Origin: CAVOHU01 sp963817885
GTDB taxonomy: Bacteria > Acidobacteriota > Vicinamibacteria > Vicinamibacterales > JAKQTR01
Assembly (NCBI GenBank): GCA_963817885.1
Contig: CAWFQE010000004.1
Location: forward strand, 186,001-250,000
DNA: 64,000 nucleotides
Reading direction: 5' to 3'
Part shown: positions 17,398 through 26,230 of the stretch, one piece after another
Numbering within the stretch: the first letter of the stretch is position 1
Layout of the letters: each line of letters starts with the position of its first letter
Notes under the pieces: generated by a model
Database searches by the model: none
Told to the model about the DNA's origin: nothing
What the model saw: only the letters and a program-made list of their open reading frames with translations
Made by a program: the position numbers and the translations under genes

Positions 17398-18415
17398 GCG
17401 ATCGCATTCCTCACGACGATCACGGTGGCGTCGTCGTCCTCTTTGGCCAGCAGCCGCAGCAGTGCCTGCGCCAGGACGGGAGCCGGCTGTTCCGCCAGGC
17501 GGGCAACGTCCTTCCAGCTCCAGTGGGTGCGCAATCCGTCGGAATGGAGCACCAGCATGTGGTCGGGCGGCCAGGGATGCTCGGTGACCACCGCGTTGGG
17601 CGCGTTCAGGCCAAGGACCCCGCGGCGAATGGTGAAACGAAACGGCTCGGCGCTCGGGAAGATCCGGACCTCGATGTTGCCCACCGACGCAAAGGACAGC
17701 CGCTCCCGGCCCCAGTCGAAGCGGGCCAGGGCCATCACCACGCCGCGTGTGGCGCGGCAGGCGCGGCCCACGCCGCGAAAGATCTGGTCGAGCGGCCGGT
17801 CGAAATGGCCCTCCACATACTGCCGCGCGGCCTGGGCGGCGCGGTGGGCGAACTGTCCGTGGCCCAGGCCGTCGATGATGCCCACCAGGGCGCTTTCGGC
17901 CCACTGCTTGATCACAAAGGCGTCGCCATTGTCCGCGCCTGGCATGCCGCGGGCGGGTCGCCACACCAAAGGCGAGCGGGCAGGGCCGGATGCTGGTCGT
18001 CTGCTCGCGCACCCATTTGCGGCAGACGATGCGCGTGCCGCGGCCCCGCTCGCGAAGCGATGTCGAGCTCGTCCATCAGCCGGTTGACGGCTCCCAGGCC
18101 CGTGCCGCGGGTGCCGGCCGTGGAAAACCGATCGCCCAGCGCCTGCTCGACATCGGCGATGCCGGGGCCGGTGTCCCGCGATTCAATCTCCAGGCCGACG
18201 CGGCCGCCGTCGGCGAGCGGCGTCAGCGTCAGCGTTCCGCCGGAGGCGTGCTTGATCAGGTTGGTGGCCAGCTCGGTCACGGCGAGGGCGATCTCTTCGC
18301 AGGCTGTCGGGTCGAAGCCGATGCTCTCGGCCAGAGCCTTGGCCGCCCGCCGCGCTGCGCCCACGCTGCTGTCGTGGACGCACATCCAGCGGATCTGTGG
18401 GGGAGTCGATCCCAT
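17394..18415 (-). CDS. RsbT-like ATPase fused to SpoIIE/RsbX-type PP2C phosphatase (two frameshifts)
   Basis: One gene of ~339 residues interrupted by two single-base insertions, near 18047 (in a run of Gs) and near 17952. Removing them gives exactly 340 codons. The N-terminal half is an anti-sigma-type HATPase (ACEEIALAVTELATNLIKHA, then DTGPGIADVEQAL and GTRGTGLGAVNRLMDELDI). The C-terminal half is a PP2C/SpoIIE domain (NGDAFVIKQWAESALVGIID, GLGHGQFAHRAA, HSDGLRTHWSWKD, DDDATVIVV). In stressosome systems such a phosphatase resets RsbR/RsbS or acts on an anti-anti-sigma factor. ATG 18415 follows the rsbT stop by two bases; the end overlaps the kinase gene by four. Confidence 0.8.
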
Positions 18416-18417
18416 GG

Positions 18418-18830
18418 CTAGCCCTTCAGCCACTTGCGCACGACCACGGTCGTGCCTTTGCCGACCGCGGACTCAATCGTCATTTCGTCCATCAGCCGTT
18501 TGGCGCCGGGCAGGCCCATGCCCAGCCCGTTGCCGGTGCTGAAGCCCGACTTCCATCGCCTTCTCCACGTCGGGAATGCCCGGCCCGTGGTCCTCGAACG
18601 TCAGTTCCAGGCCCGCGACGGGCCCCTGGCTCAGCGACCGCCAGCGCATGACGCCGGCACTTGGCGTACTGGTAGATGTTCCGGGTCAGTTCCGAGGCGG
18701 CGGTGACGATGCGCGTCACGTCGGTGATGCCAAAGCCCAGGGCGGTGGCCGCGTTCCGGACGATCTTGCGCGCCATCACGATGTCGCTTTCGGATTCGAT
18801 CCGGAATTCGCCTTGTTGCGGGTCGTTCAT
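18418..18830 (-). CDS. rsbT: RsbT-like serine/threonine kinase of the stressosome (two frameshifts)
   Basis: About 136 residues after removing single-base insertions near 18656 and 18544, which restores 137 exact codons. The product is a single HATPase domain: SDIVMARKIVRNAATALGFG, ASELTRNIYQYAKCG, LELTFEDHGPGIPDVEKAME, GNGLGMGLPGAKRLMDEMTI, and the end TTVVVRKWLKG, which is the standard RsbT layout. RsbT phosphorylates RsbS and RsbR, is released from the stressosome, then activates a phosphatase. ATG 18830 overlaps the rsbS stop by four bases (ATGA). Confidence 0.85.
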
Positions 18831-19206
18831 GGGCGGCGTGCCTCGGAGGGCGCGGCGTTGAGCAGATCGAACGCCCGGTCCACGTCCAGGGCGGTCAGGG
18901 CGTTGCCCATCGTCAGGCCCAGTTGGGTCGCCGTGACGGCCACGCTGGCGCGCATGCCGGCCAGCACCGTGCGACCGCCCATCAGCGCGACCATCTGGAC
19001 GGTTTCCGCGACGGTCCGCGCAAAGAAGGAGTCCAGGGTCTGGACCGTGGAGATGTCCAGCACCAGGCCCTTGGCTCTCATGCCGCGCCATGGCCTCCAG
19101 CACCTGCTCCTGGAGCGCCGACACGGTCTCGTCGTCCGGGTCGGGCGGCACCGTGACCAGCAGCAGGTCGCGGAGCTTGATGACGGAAATGCTTTCTCTC
19201 GGCCAT
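18827..19206 (-). CDS. rsbS: RsbS-like STAS domain protein (two frameshifts)
   Basis: A ~125-residue single STAS domain protein. Single-base insertions near 19194 (an A run) and near 19079 break the frame; removing them restores 126 exact codons. Key parts: ISVIKLRDLLLVTVPPD at the N-terminus, then KGLVLDISTVQTLDSFFART, where the Ser of LDSFFA sits at the RsbT phosphorylation position, then MVALMGGRTVLAGMRASVAV. RsbS is the core scaffold of the stressosome. Starts after AGAGGA and is coupled to rsbT by a four-base overlap. Confidence 0.85.
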
Positions 19207-19219
19207 GATGTCCTCTTCG

Positions 19220-20068
19220 TCAGTGGCTGTCGTGTCTTGCCGACGACTTGCAGGTTCAGGATGTCCAGCGCCACCTGCAGGCCGGCGGCCAGCGACGACC
19301 GCGTCGATGATGTCCGACAGGTCGATGCCCAGGTGCACCAGCGTCTGGGCGATGGCCGGCCGCACGCCCGTCAGCACCACCTGCGCCCCCAGCAGGCGGA
19401 CGGCGCTGATGGTCTCGATCAGGTGCTGCGCCGTCTGCGTGTCAATCGTCGGCACGCCCATGATGTCCACCAGGGCCACGGGCGAATTGGTTTCCACGAT
19501 GCGGTCGAGCAGCCGCTCCATGAACTGCTGGGTGCGCTGGCTGTCGAGCGAGCCGATCAGCGGCGCGACCACCACGCCCTGCCAGACCTGCATGACCGGC
19601 GTGGACAGTTCCATGATTTCCTTGGACTGCTGCTGAATCCGCTCCTCGGCCTGCTTGCGCTCGGTCAGGTCGCGCGTCACCTTCGAGAAGCCCCGCAGCG
19701 TGCCGTCTCTTGTCGCGCAAGCGCCGAGATGATCACGTTGGCCCAGAACTGCTTCCCGTCCTTCCGCACGCGCCAGCCTTCGTCTTCGAACCGCCCGTCC
19801 TTGGCGGCGGTCTTCAGTTCCTGTTCGGGCAGGCCGCGCTGGATGGCCTCGGCCGGATAGAAGCAGGAGAAGTGCTTTGCCGATGATCTCCTCGGCGCGA
19901 TAGCCCTTGATGCGTTCGGCGCCGGCGTTCCAACTGACGACATGCCCGTCCGGGATCGAGCATGACGATGGCGTAGTCCTTGACGCTTTCCACCAGCAGG
20001 CGGAAGCTGTCTTCGCTGCCCAGCACGTCGGCCGAGGGCTTCGATGATCCGTTCACCTGTTTTGGCAT
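19220..20068 (-). CDS. rsbR: RsbR-like sensor: PAS domain plus STAS domain (about six frameshifts)
   Basis: About 280 residues after removing six extra bases near 19951, 19876, 19718, 19707, 19305 and ~19230; the corrected length is exactly 281 codons. An N-terminal PAS domain (FRLLVESVKDYAIVMLDP, then GHVVSWNAGAERIKGYRAEE, HFSCFYPAEAIQRG, GWRVRKDGKQFWAN) is joined by a helix (RDLTERKQAEERIQQQ) to a STAS domain with both RsbR landmarks: VALVDIMGVPTIDTQTAQHL and, at the end, TRSSLAAGLQVALDIL. RsbR proteins are the variable sensory turrets of the stressosome; PAS as the sensor suggests a small-molecule, redox or light input. It heads the operon. Confidence 0.82.
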
Positions 20069-20276
20069 GGTCGGTCTCTTTCGAGTGAGGGTGTGGCCGG
20101 GCGGGCGGGCGATCGGTTGGGTCGCAGCCCGGCCATCTGGAGAGCCGGATGCGACGATGCGGTGAGATGGGTGTGCATGTTCCGATTCCAGCTATCGACG
20201 CCAGTCAGCGGCCCGGCTTCCGTCCTGAGGCTCACGGTTCTTCGAACATGCCCAGGCGTCTGCCCGGACTCGTTGC

Positions 20277-20384
20277 GGCGGGAGAACACGGGGATGCGAG
20301 TCTGATTCTACAACCATTGGCCCCAATGCAAGGAAGAACGCGGGCGGCTCTGCGATGACAGTCCCGAGCGCGAAACTCGCCACC
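20277..20384 (-). promoter_or_regulatory. Promoter-like cassette upstream of rsbR, copy 1 of a diverged repeat
   Basis: The 40 bases at 20277-20316 match 22971-23010 at 35 of 40 positions, and a second block (20361-20383) resembles 23056-23079 at nearly the same distance. Read on the minus strand the shared core is TTGTAGAATC, whose TAGAAT (20305-20310) makes a good -10 element. It would start a transcript about 230 bases ahead of rsbR. A clear -35 is not visible. The rest of the 400-base gap (20069-20465) holds only this and the stem-loop at 20421. Confidence 0.5.
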
Positions 20385-20420
20385 TCGGCTCTGCCGCGGT
20401 GGCGTGGATGCGGGTTCTAC

Positions 20421-20452
20421 GCTCTACCGGGCACACGGGTGCCCGGTAGAGC
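20421..20452 (-). terminator. Strong stem-loop just after the large secreted-protein gene
   Basis: A perfect 14-bp inverted repeat (arms GCTCTACCGGGCAC and its complement, loop ACGG) begins 13 bases beyond the stop codon of the minus-strand gene ending at 20466. Position and strength make it that gene's terminator, although the following minus-strand bases (GTAGAACCC) are not a U-tract. Confidence 0.7.
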
Positions 20453-20465
20453 GGTGCCACGTTCG

Positions 20466-22884
20466 CTATTTCGGCTTGACGACCTTGCGTGTGACTGAGT
20501 ACGCGACCAGCGCCGTGCCTTTGAACTGGTTGTTCGGCCCGAACGTGAACGGAATCGGGATGGCCCCGTAGTAGTTCATCGCGCCACCCCCGTCGATGAT
20601 CGGCTCTTCTTTGAGAGGTATCACGATCGTCTCTTTCGTGGGGTCGAACGGCGATTGGAGGTTGAGGCCAGTGAAGATGCCCAACGACCGCTCCCGCGTC
20701 TGATGAGATTTCGGCCGTTCGACGGAGGAACGCAATTCGGCCGGTATCGAAGGCCAATACCGATACCGAGCGTCAGAGACGACCAACGCCTTCATGACGG
20801 CAAGAATCGCGAGCGTCGCCGTCTTCTTGCCGAGGTCCACCTTCACCGAGAAGTACGTCGAGAGCTGCTCGGGCGACAGTTCGAAATCTCGAGTGCCGGC
20901 CAATGTTTCACGTTCCGACGTATCCCAGCTTTCGTCCTTCGTCAAAAGCGACTTCACATCCGCGATGGACATCCGGGCGATGCCTGGCCCCGCGCCGATG
21001 AACTGGCGTGTCTGTGCCAGATCCGTCATCTGCGTGGCGTATGCCTCCATCTGCTGCTGCATCAGCGCACGCTGCGCGGCCGGGACGTTCTTCAAGACTT
21101 CCGGATCGAGCGCCGCGGGCATCTCGCCGCCGATGACGCGCATTTCCGTGTCGACAAACGTCAGCGATCGGCCGATGGTCATGTGCAGCGCGTACTGCTT
21201 CCGGAACTCGTGCCCAACGCCTTTGACTTCCACCGTCAGCTGACCGATCGTGTCGGCCTGTTGCCAGTCACGGACCCGAAGGTCGAGATGAATCTCGCCA
21301 GTCCAGTTCATCCGGTAGAGCGTCTCCATGAGGGGGGTCAGCAACCCGACGCCGCCGCCCTCGATCCCGATCGCGCCGGTGACCGCGTCAACGAGATCCT
21401 GCTTCATCTCGGTCGCTTTGACCTGGGGCGTGACCCTGATCGTGACCGTCTTCTCAATCGGCATCACCTTCTTCGGATCGAGATCGGTCTGCTGGCTGTT
21501 GCCCGTGAACGTGACCGCGGCCTCGCCGTCGTCGTTGGTCCTGATGGCGTAGAGACTTCCCGTTCCGTTCAGGGGCTGGATGAGCTGCTCTCTGGGCACC
21601 GTGCTCTGGTCGACGAACCACTCGGTGCGTACGCCTTTGAGGTTGCCGGTCTTTGGCATGTCCAGATCCAGTCCGGCCAGGGCGACGAGGCACCGGTGGT
21701 CTTTCATCCAGTCGGTCACCCTGCTCCCGTCGATGAAGAAGTGCGCGACCACCGTCCGGGTGCCATCACCGGAAGAACGGGTCTTGGTCCGAACCAGAGG
21801 CTGGCCGGGCGCTTCCACCCTCATCTTCCCGTCGAGAAAGGTATATGTGGCGATGAACTTGATGATGCTGAGGATGGCGTTGTTCTCCTGGACGCCCTCG
21901 GTATATTTCCCGATGAACTTCTTCCCCGCGGTGACTTTTTCGAAGATGCCGGTCACGCCGACGACATAGGCGTCTTCGGAATAGCCGGGGGCTTCCGGGC
22001 ACGGCGTCAGTTGCGGAGCCCTGGGCTCCGCTAACCCGGCGGGCGACCCGTCGTCGGGCCCGGCAGGAGCAAGGTGCTCCGGCCGCCAGCCGTCCGGGGT
22101 CACAAGAGGTCCGGCGAGGGGTTCGCCCGCCTTCATCTTCGCCAGCGCCCGGCGCAGGGGCACGGCCATGTCTTCGGTCAGCACCCGCAGGATGAACAGG
22201 CTCTGGATGGGGTCGAGTCGCTCGGCCTCGCCGGCGAAGCTTCCGAAGGCAGGGCCCGGACGATACGCGCCGAGGTCCCGGAGGAACGCCGTCAGCGCCT
22301 GAATCGACGCGTTCTCTGACCCGAGGCCCGTCTGCAGCCATGTCGTCAGGTCGGGTCCGACCGACCCTTGCCCGCCGATTCGCGTGAAGAGCACGTCCAT
22401 CGCGCCGATGAGGTCGCCCAGGGCCACGGAGTGCCCGGACCGGAACATCTGGGTGAACTCCCGGATCTCGGTGTCGGTCACCGCGAGGTGCAGAGCGGGA
22501 AGCGCTGACGGCCCGGCAATCTGCGTGCGATCCTCCTTCCAGATGGAGAATCCGCACAGCTGCGCCGCTTCCGTGGTCAACGCGACCGCATCAGTCGTGG
22601 CGTCGTTGATCGCCCGGGCGATGTCGGCCAGGCGGGTCAGGCGGGAGGACTCGTTCTGCAGGGAATCGGCTTTCATCTCGCCCGCGGGAAGGGGCCGAGA
22701 CCGACCGTCCTGGGGACGTGCCGTCGCCGGCCAGGACCAGCTGCGCATTCGAACCGGTAGGCCTGATCTCTTCGGCTTCGCCGAAGAGCGGAAACGTTAC
22801 AAGGATGCAGAGCGTCCCTGCGACGGCCTGGCGGCAGGGCCGCCCGATGGCATCAACTGCGGCTTCAAACATTCCGATCGACAT
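20466..22884 (-). CDS. Large secreted protein of unknown function (one frameshift)
   Basis: About 805 residues. ATG 22884 has a GGAGG site 9 bases upstream and begins a signal peptide (AVAGTLCILVTFPLFGEAE). An extra base near 22711 shifts the frame; correcting it gives exactly 806 codons. The shorter alternative, starting in the main frame at the Met of MKADSLQNESS, would lose the signal peptide. The N-terminal ~240 residues are helical. From ~250 onward the protein looks beta-rich, with YVVGVTGIFEKVTAGKKF, RTVVAHFFIDGSRVTDW and VTIRVTPQVKATEM, and the end reads YGAIPIPFTFGPNNQ. I recognise no family and see no catalytic motif. It stands alone between its own promoter cassette and a strong terminator. 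Confidence 0.75.
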
Positions 22885-22970
22885 GTGAACGGTCCTCCCA
22901 TGCCGGGTGGCATCCTGATCCGAGGCTCTGTCGGTGTGCCGGACGCGGAAAGGAACGCGGGCGCCTTCGT

Positions 22971-23079
22971 GGCGGGAGATCACGGGATTGCGGGTCCGAT
23001 TCTACAACCACCCGCCCCTGCTTCGGTGAGAATCGCCGGGCAGCGCCTCTGGGACGGCCTCGAGGGCGAGACTCGCCAC
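22971..23079 (-). promoter_or_regulatory. Promoter-like cassette upstream of the large secreted-protein gene, copy 2
   Basis: Diverged second copy of the segment at 20277-20384 (35 of 40 identical over the core). On the minus strand it carries TTGTAGAATC, giving a TAGAAT -10 at 22999-23004, about 115 bases before ATG 22884. The remaining part of the 400-base gap, 23080-23280, shows no gene or clear signal. Confidence 0.5.
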
Positions 23080-23280
23080 GAGGGTGTTGTGGCGGCCACA
23101 CTTGCAGGATCAGGAGATCCGCTTGTGCAACCGTGCGAGGTCGGTCGGGGGGCATGCAAGGACAGCCACACGGATCACGCGGCCGCCCGACGCCCGGCCG
23201 GGCGCGCTGAAGGTGCCGGGAGGCCACCCCTTCTGCAATCCAAGGCTCGCGGCCCCCCGGTTTGTCGGCTGCCTCGTCGC

Positions 23281-23643
23281 TCAGAAGTTGAGCGCCGTGG
23301 CGCCCTTGGCCAGATACTCGACCACGTTGGCTGCAGACACGATCCGTGCGCCCTCGACCATGTCGTGTTCGGTGATGCCTCGAGGCTTGGCGCAGGTGCC
23401 GCAGGCCCAGATCTGCCCGCCGTTGGTGACGAACTCGCGCATCACGTCCTTGAGCGCCGGAAAGCCTTCCTTGCGGAGGTCGTCGGCGTAGCCCCTGGTC
23501 GCCAGCCAGACTCCGTCGCTTGTCAGCAGCACGACCGCTTCCTGGTCGGCCGCCGCGGCGACGTTGCCGATAATGAACGGCAGCGTCGCCCGCTCCGCGT
23601 CGTCTTTGCCGTGTGTCGCAGTGGTGAGAATCCTTGCTGCCAT
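23281..23643 (-). CDS. DsrE-family protein
   Basis: A 120-residue single-domain DsrE/DsrF-like protein: MAARILTTATHGKDDAERAT, then VVLLTSDGVWLATRGYADD, and GGQIWACGTCAKPRGITE. The CGTCAKPRG segment carries the cysteines that in DsrE/TusD relatives bind persulfide sulfur. A GAGGAG site precedes ATG 23643. It follows the SnoaL-TusA fusion gene by 21 bases on the same strand, so the pair probably works together in sulfur transfer or as a redox sensor. Confidence 0.88.
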   Translation of the reverse strand: MAARILTTATHGKDDAERATLPFIIGNVAAAADQEAVVLLTSDGVWLATRGYADDLRKEGFPALKDVMREFVTNGGQIWACGTCAKPRGITEHDMVEGARIVSAANVVEYLAKGATALNF

Positions 23644-23664
23644 GATGTGCTCCTCGATTCGTCG

Positions 23665-24363
23665 TTACTTCTTGCGAATGTAGAAATGGACCCTCTCGCC
23701 CTCGCGGCGGGTGGTCACGAGGGGGTTCCCTGTCAGGGAACTCCATGATGCGATGTCGGCCTCGGCGCCCGGTTCGCCGCTGACCACATCGAGGATCTGT
23801 CCGGCGCCGAGCTCGCGCATCTTCGCCCTGATGAGCGGCGTCAGGGTGGCGCAGCCCGCCTCGCCGCCGTCGAGCACGGAGGCAGCGTTGGTGGAGAGGC
23901 CGTCCGCAGCGCCGGCCGAATGGCGGGTTGAGGGTTGTTCCTGCCGAAAGCCCGAACAAAGCAGGTCGAGGACGACGATGCGACCGTCTCGAACGGTCGC
24001 GTACGCCTGCTGTTCGATCAGCCGCTCTCCCGTTTCGTCGTGAACGCGGAAGCGCCAGGCCATGTGAAGCCGGTCCGCGATCATCCGGGTGCCACCGTCG
24101 AGGAGTTCCACGCGATCTGGCGGTCCGAACCACTCCTGAAAGCAGCGTGTTGGATCTGCCTGCCCGAATTCCTCGCGGACGCGTCGTGGCAGCAGGGCTC
24201 GGAACTGTGTGTCTTCGGCAAGGCACGACGCCAGTGCCGGAAAGTCGCGCTCAGTGAGCGCCTTCAGGAAGCGGCTGCCGACTCCGTCGGAATCGGCCTG
24301 CGTGAAGCCGGATCGGTCGTCGAGCCGGCAGGCCTGCCGGCCTGCCGGGATTGCGGTTGCCAT
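23665..24363 (-). CDS. SnoaL-like (NTF2 fold) domain fused to a TusA-like sulfurtransferase domain
   Basis: A 232-residue protein starting at ATG 24363, 7 bases after GGAGG. Residues ~20-145 are a SnoaL-like NTF2-fold domain (SRFLKALTERDFPALASCLA, then TRCFQEWFGPPDRVELL, and RLIEQQAYATVRDGRI). Residues ~165-232 are TusA/SirA-like: VLDGGEAGCATLTPLIRAKM, in which the Cys sits where TusA has its CPxP persulfide Cys but the CP pair is CA, then LGAGQILDVVSGEPGAEADI and the ending GERVHFYIRKK, as in TusA. The fusion is unusual. It probably passes or senses sulfur with the DsrE protein downstream. Pfam-level assignment of both halves is from motif memory. Confidence 0.8.
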   Translation of the reverse strand: MATAIPAGRQACRLDDRSGFTQADSDGVGSRFLKALTERDFPALASCLAEDTQFRALLPRRVREEFGQADPTRCFQEWFGPPDRVELLDGGTRMIADRLHMAWRFRVHDETGERLIEQQAYATVRDGRIVVLDLLCSGFRQEQPSTRHSAGAADGLSTNAASVLDGGEAGCATLTPLIRAKMRELGAGQILDVVSGEPGAEADIASWSSLTGNPLVTTRREGERVHFYIRKK

Positions 24364-24569
24364 GAACCCACCTCCAGTCACTCTCTGGATGCTAGGCAAT
24401 CGAACGGGGGGGCCGCATCGGACAAACGTCCCATGCCGGGCTGGCTGTCCATGCCCCGCCATCGGGCCGGTGTGGACATGTCGGCTGAAGGCTGCTTTGC
24501 AGGGGAGTCAGCGCTCGGGCGCCGGGGCTGACCCTCTGGAGGACCCGGGCGATCCCGGTTGAGCGCGCG

Positions 24570-26168
24570 TCAGCGGAAGAGACCGCGTTCGATGGCGAAC
24601 AGCGTCGCGCCGACCTTGGTGCGGACGTCGGCCTTGTCGTAGATGTGTTCGAGATGGTGGCGCACGGTGTTTTCGCTGACCGAGAGACGCTTCGCGATGT
24701 CCCGGCGGCTGGCGCCGGTGGCGAGCAGGCGGAGCACTTCGACCTCGCGATCGGTCAGACCCAACGGCCAATGCCCCTTCGATTCGGCCGGCTCACGCGA
24801 GCGCACGATCGGCGCATCTCGGTGAAGCGCCTGGAGGAGCGCCGCGAACGAATCGCGGCACAGTCCGCTGCCTGACTCCCGTTGCATCACGGCGATCGCG
24901 GCGTCCGGTTCCAGCGCCGGCCGGCCCGGCCCTGCATGCGTCAACTCGTCGAATCGATCTGCCACGCCTATGATTCGCGCCCCGAGCGGGATCTGCCCTG
25001 AGGCCAGTCCGTTGAAGTAGCCGTGCCCGTCCGGGCGCTCGTGGTGCGCCGCCACGATCGGAATCACGGGCGCGAACGCCGGCACGCGTTCGAGAATCCT
25101 CTTGGCGTGGTACGGGTGAAGCCGCAGGCTCTCCCACTCCGCTGCACTCAACCGGTCCTCGGGCTTGTGCAGCACGAAGGAGGGTACGGCGACCATTCCC
25201 AGGTCGTGCAGCAGGGCCGCGCGACGCAGGGTCACGAGATCCGCCGGTCCGACCCCGCACGAGGGTGCCATCTGCTCGGCCAACGCGGCCACGCGGCGCG
25301 AATGCCCGGCGGTGTAGAAGCTCTTGAGATCGGCGAAATCGCCGAACGCCCGTGCGGCATCGTCCAGTTTCTCCAGGCTGAAGTACCGATAGGGGCTGTC
25401 CGGCTCCATCTGGCGAACGGTCGCCCAGATCGTGTCGCTTTCCAGACCTCGCCAGAATTCGTCGGTGGCGGCGAGGCTCTCGAAGGCGTCGACGATGGAC
25501 GGGTCCAGGGCTTTGCCGCGACGGGACCGCGCCAGCTCCACCGCCGCGCGGCGCCCTTCGACCTGGTGGAGCACTTCCAGGAAGATCGTCGCGAACACAA
25601 TCCGGGAGACCAGGGGAATCGCCGCTGCCCGCTGGCTGTGCGGGCCGGATCCGTCCCATTGCTCGAACACGAAGCGCAGCGCCTCCTGGACGCCTGCCGA
25701 CCGGCCGAGCCGAAGGGCCAGCCGCGCCGCAACGTCCGACGTGTTCTGCAGGCCTTCCACCATGAAGCTGCGGCCGTGCATCGCGAAATTGACCACGTGC
25801 TTCAGACGGATGTTCAGGCGTTCCCCGGCAGCCATGTAGGAGGCGAGCCATTTGAGCAGGTCCCGTGGGTCGCTCGGATTGGTAAAGAAGAAGAGCTGTC
25901 GACGCGCGACAATGTCGTCGCCGAGGATTGCCGCAGCCATCCGGCTCGTCCATGCCGTGCAGCCGGCATCCATGAGCACCTCGGCGTAGAACAGGTCCGT
26001 GAGCTGGGACGCTGGCAGCCCGAGCGCGTCGGCAATGCGCATGCCGATGTAGGTGGCGCGCACGCCGTGGCCGGCCGACAGACCAACAGCCATGTCGGAG
26101 GCCAGCGAGAGCGCGCCGAGCAGGTCGATGCTGCGAAGCTGACCGACGGGTGCGTCGGAGTTCGTCAT
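24570..26168 (-). CDS. HD-GYP-type phosphohydrolase domain with C-terminal LuxR DNA-binding domain
   Basis: About 533 residues from ATG 26168. The N-terminal half contains one degenerate HD-like helical region (SAGHGVRATYIGMRIADALG). The second half is a fuller HD-GYP: HSRRVAALAEQMA, then HDLGMVAVPSFVLHKPE, HPYHAKRILERV and HHERPDGHGYFNGL, where the canonical GYP is GYF. HD-GYP enzymes break down cyclic di-GMP. The last ~65 residues are a LuxR helix-turn-helix (LTDREVEVLRLLATGASRRD, then VSENTVRHHLEHIYDKADV). A protein that both handles a nucleotide messenger and binds DNA directly is the natural reading. There is no receiver domain. Confidence 0.88.
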   Translation of the reverse strand: MTNSDAPVGQLRSIDLLGALSLASDMAVGLSAGHGVRATYIGMRIADALGLPASQLTDLFYAEVLMDAGCTAWTSRMAAAILGDDIVARRQLFFFTNPSDPRDLLKWLASYMAAGERLNIRLKHVVNFAMHGRSFMVEGLQNTSDVAARLALRLGRSAGVQEALRFVFEQWDGSGPHSQRAAAIPLVSRIVFATIFLEVLHQVEGRRAAVELARSRRGKALDPSIVDAFESLAATDEFWRGLESDTIWATVRQMEPDSPYRYFSLEKLDDAARAFGDFADLKSFYTAGHSRRVAALAEQMAPSCGVGPADLVTLRRAALLHDLGMVAVPSFVLHKPEDRLSAAEWESLRLHPYHAKRILERVPAFAPVIPIVAAHHERPDGHGYFNGLASGQIPLGARIIGVADRFDELTHAGPGRPALEPDAAIAVMQRESGSGLCRDSFAALLQALHRDAPIVRSREPAESKGHWPLGLTDREVEVLRLLATGASRRDIAKRLSVSENTVRHHLEHIYDKADVRTKVGATLFAIERGLFR

Positions 26169-26230
26169 GGGCGTGCCTGCGAGGTGGCCGCACATCTGGT
26201 GACCGGCCCACCCGGATGGACGACGGACAG

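Noticed and set aside
17394..20068. Programmed frameshifting as the explanation for broken rsb genes
   Set aside because: It would need about twelve separate +1 events in four genes, without a shared slippery site; consensus error explains it more simply.
24323..24345. 16-base palindrome CCGGCAGGCCTGCCGG near the start of the SnoaL-TusA gene
   Set aside because: It lies in coding sequence and follows from Ala/Gly/Arg codons in GC-rich DNA; no reason to call it an operator.
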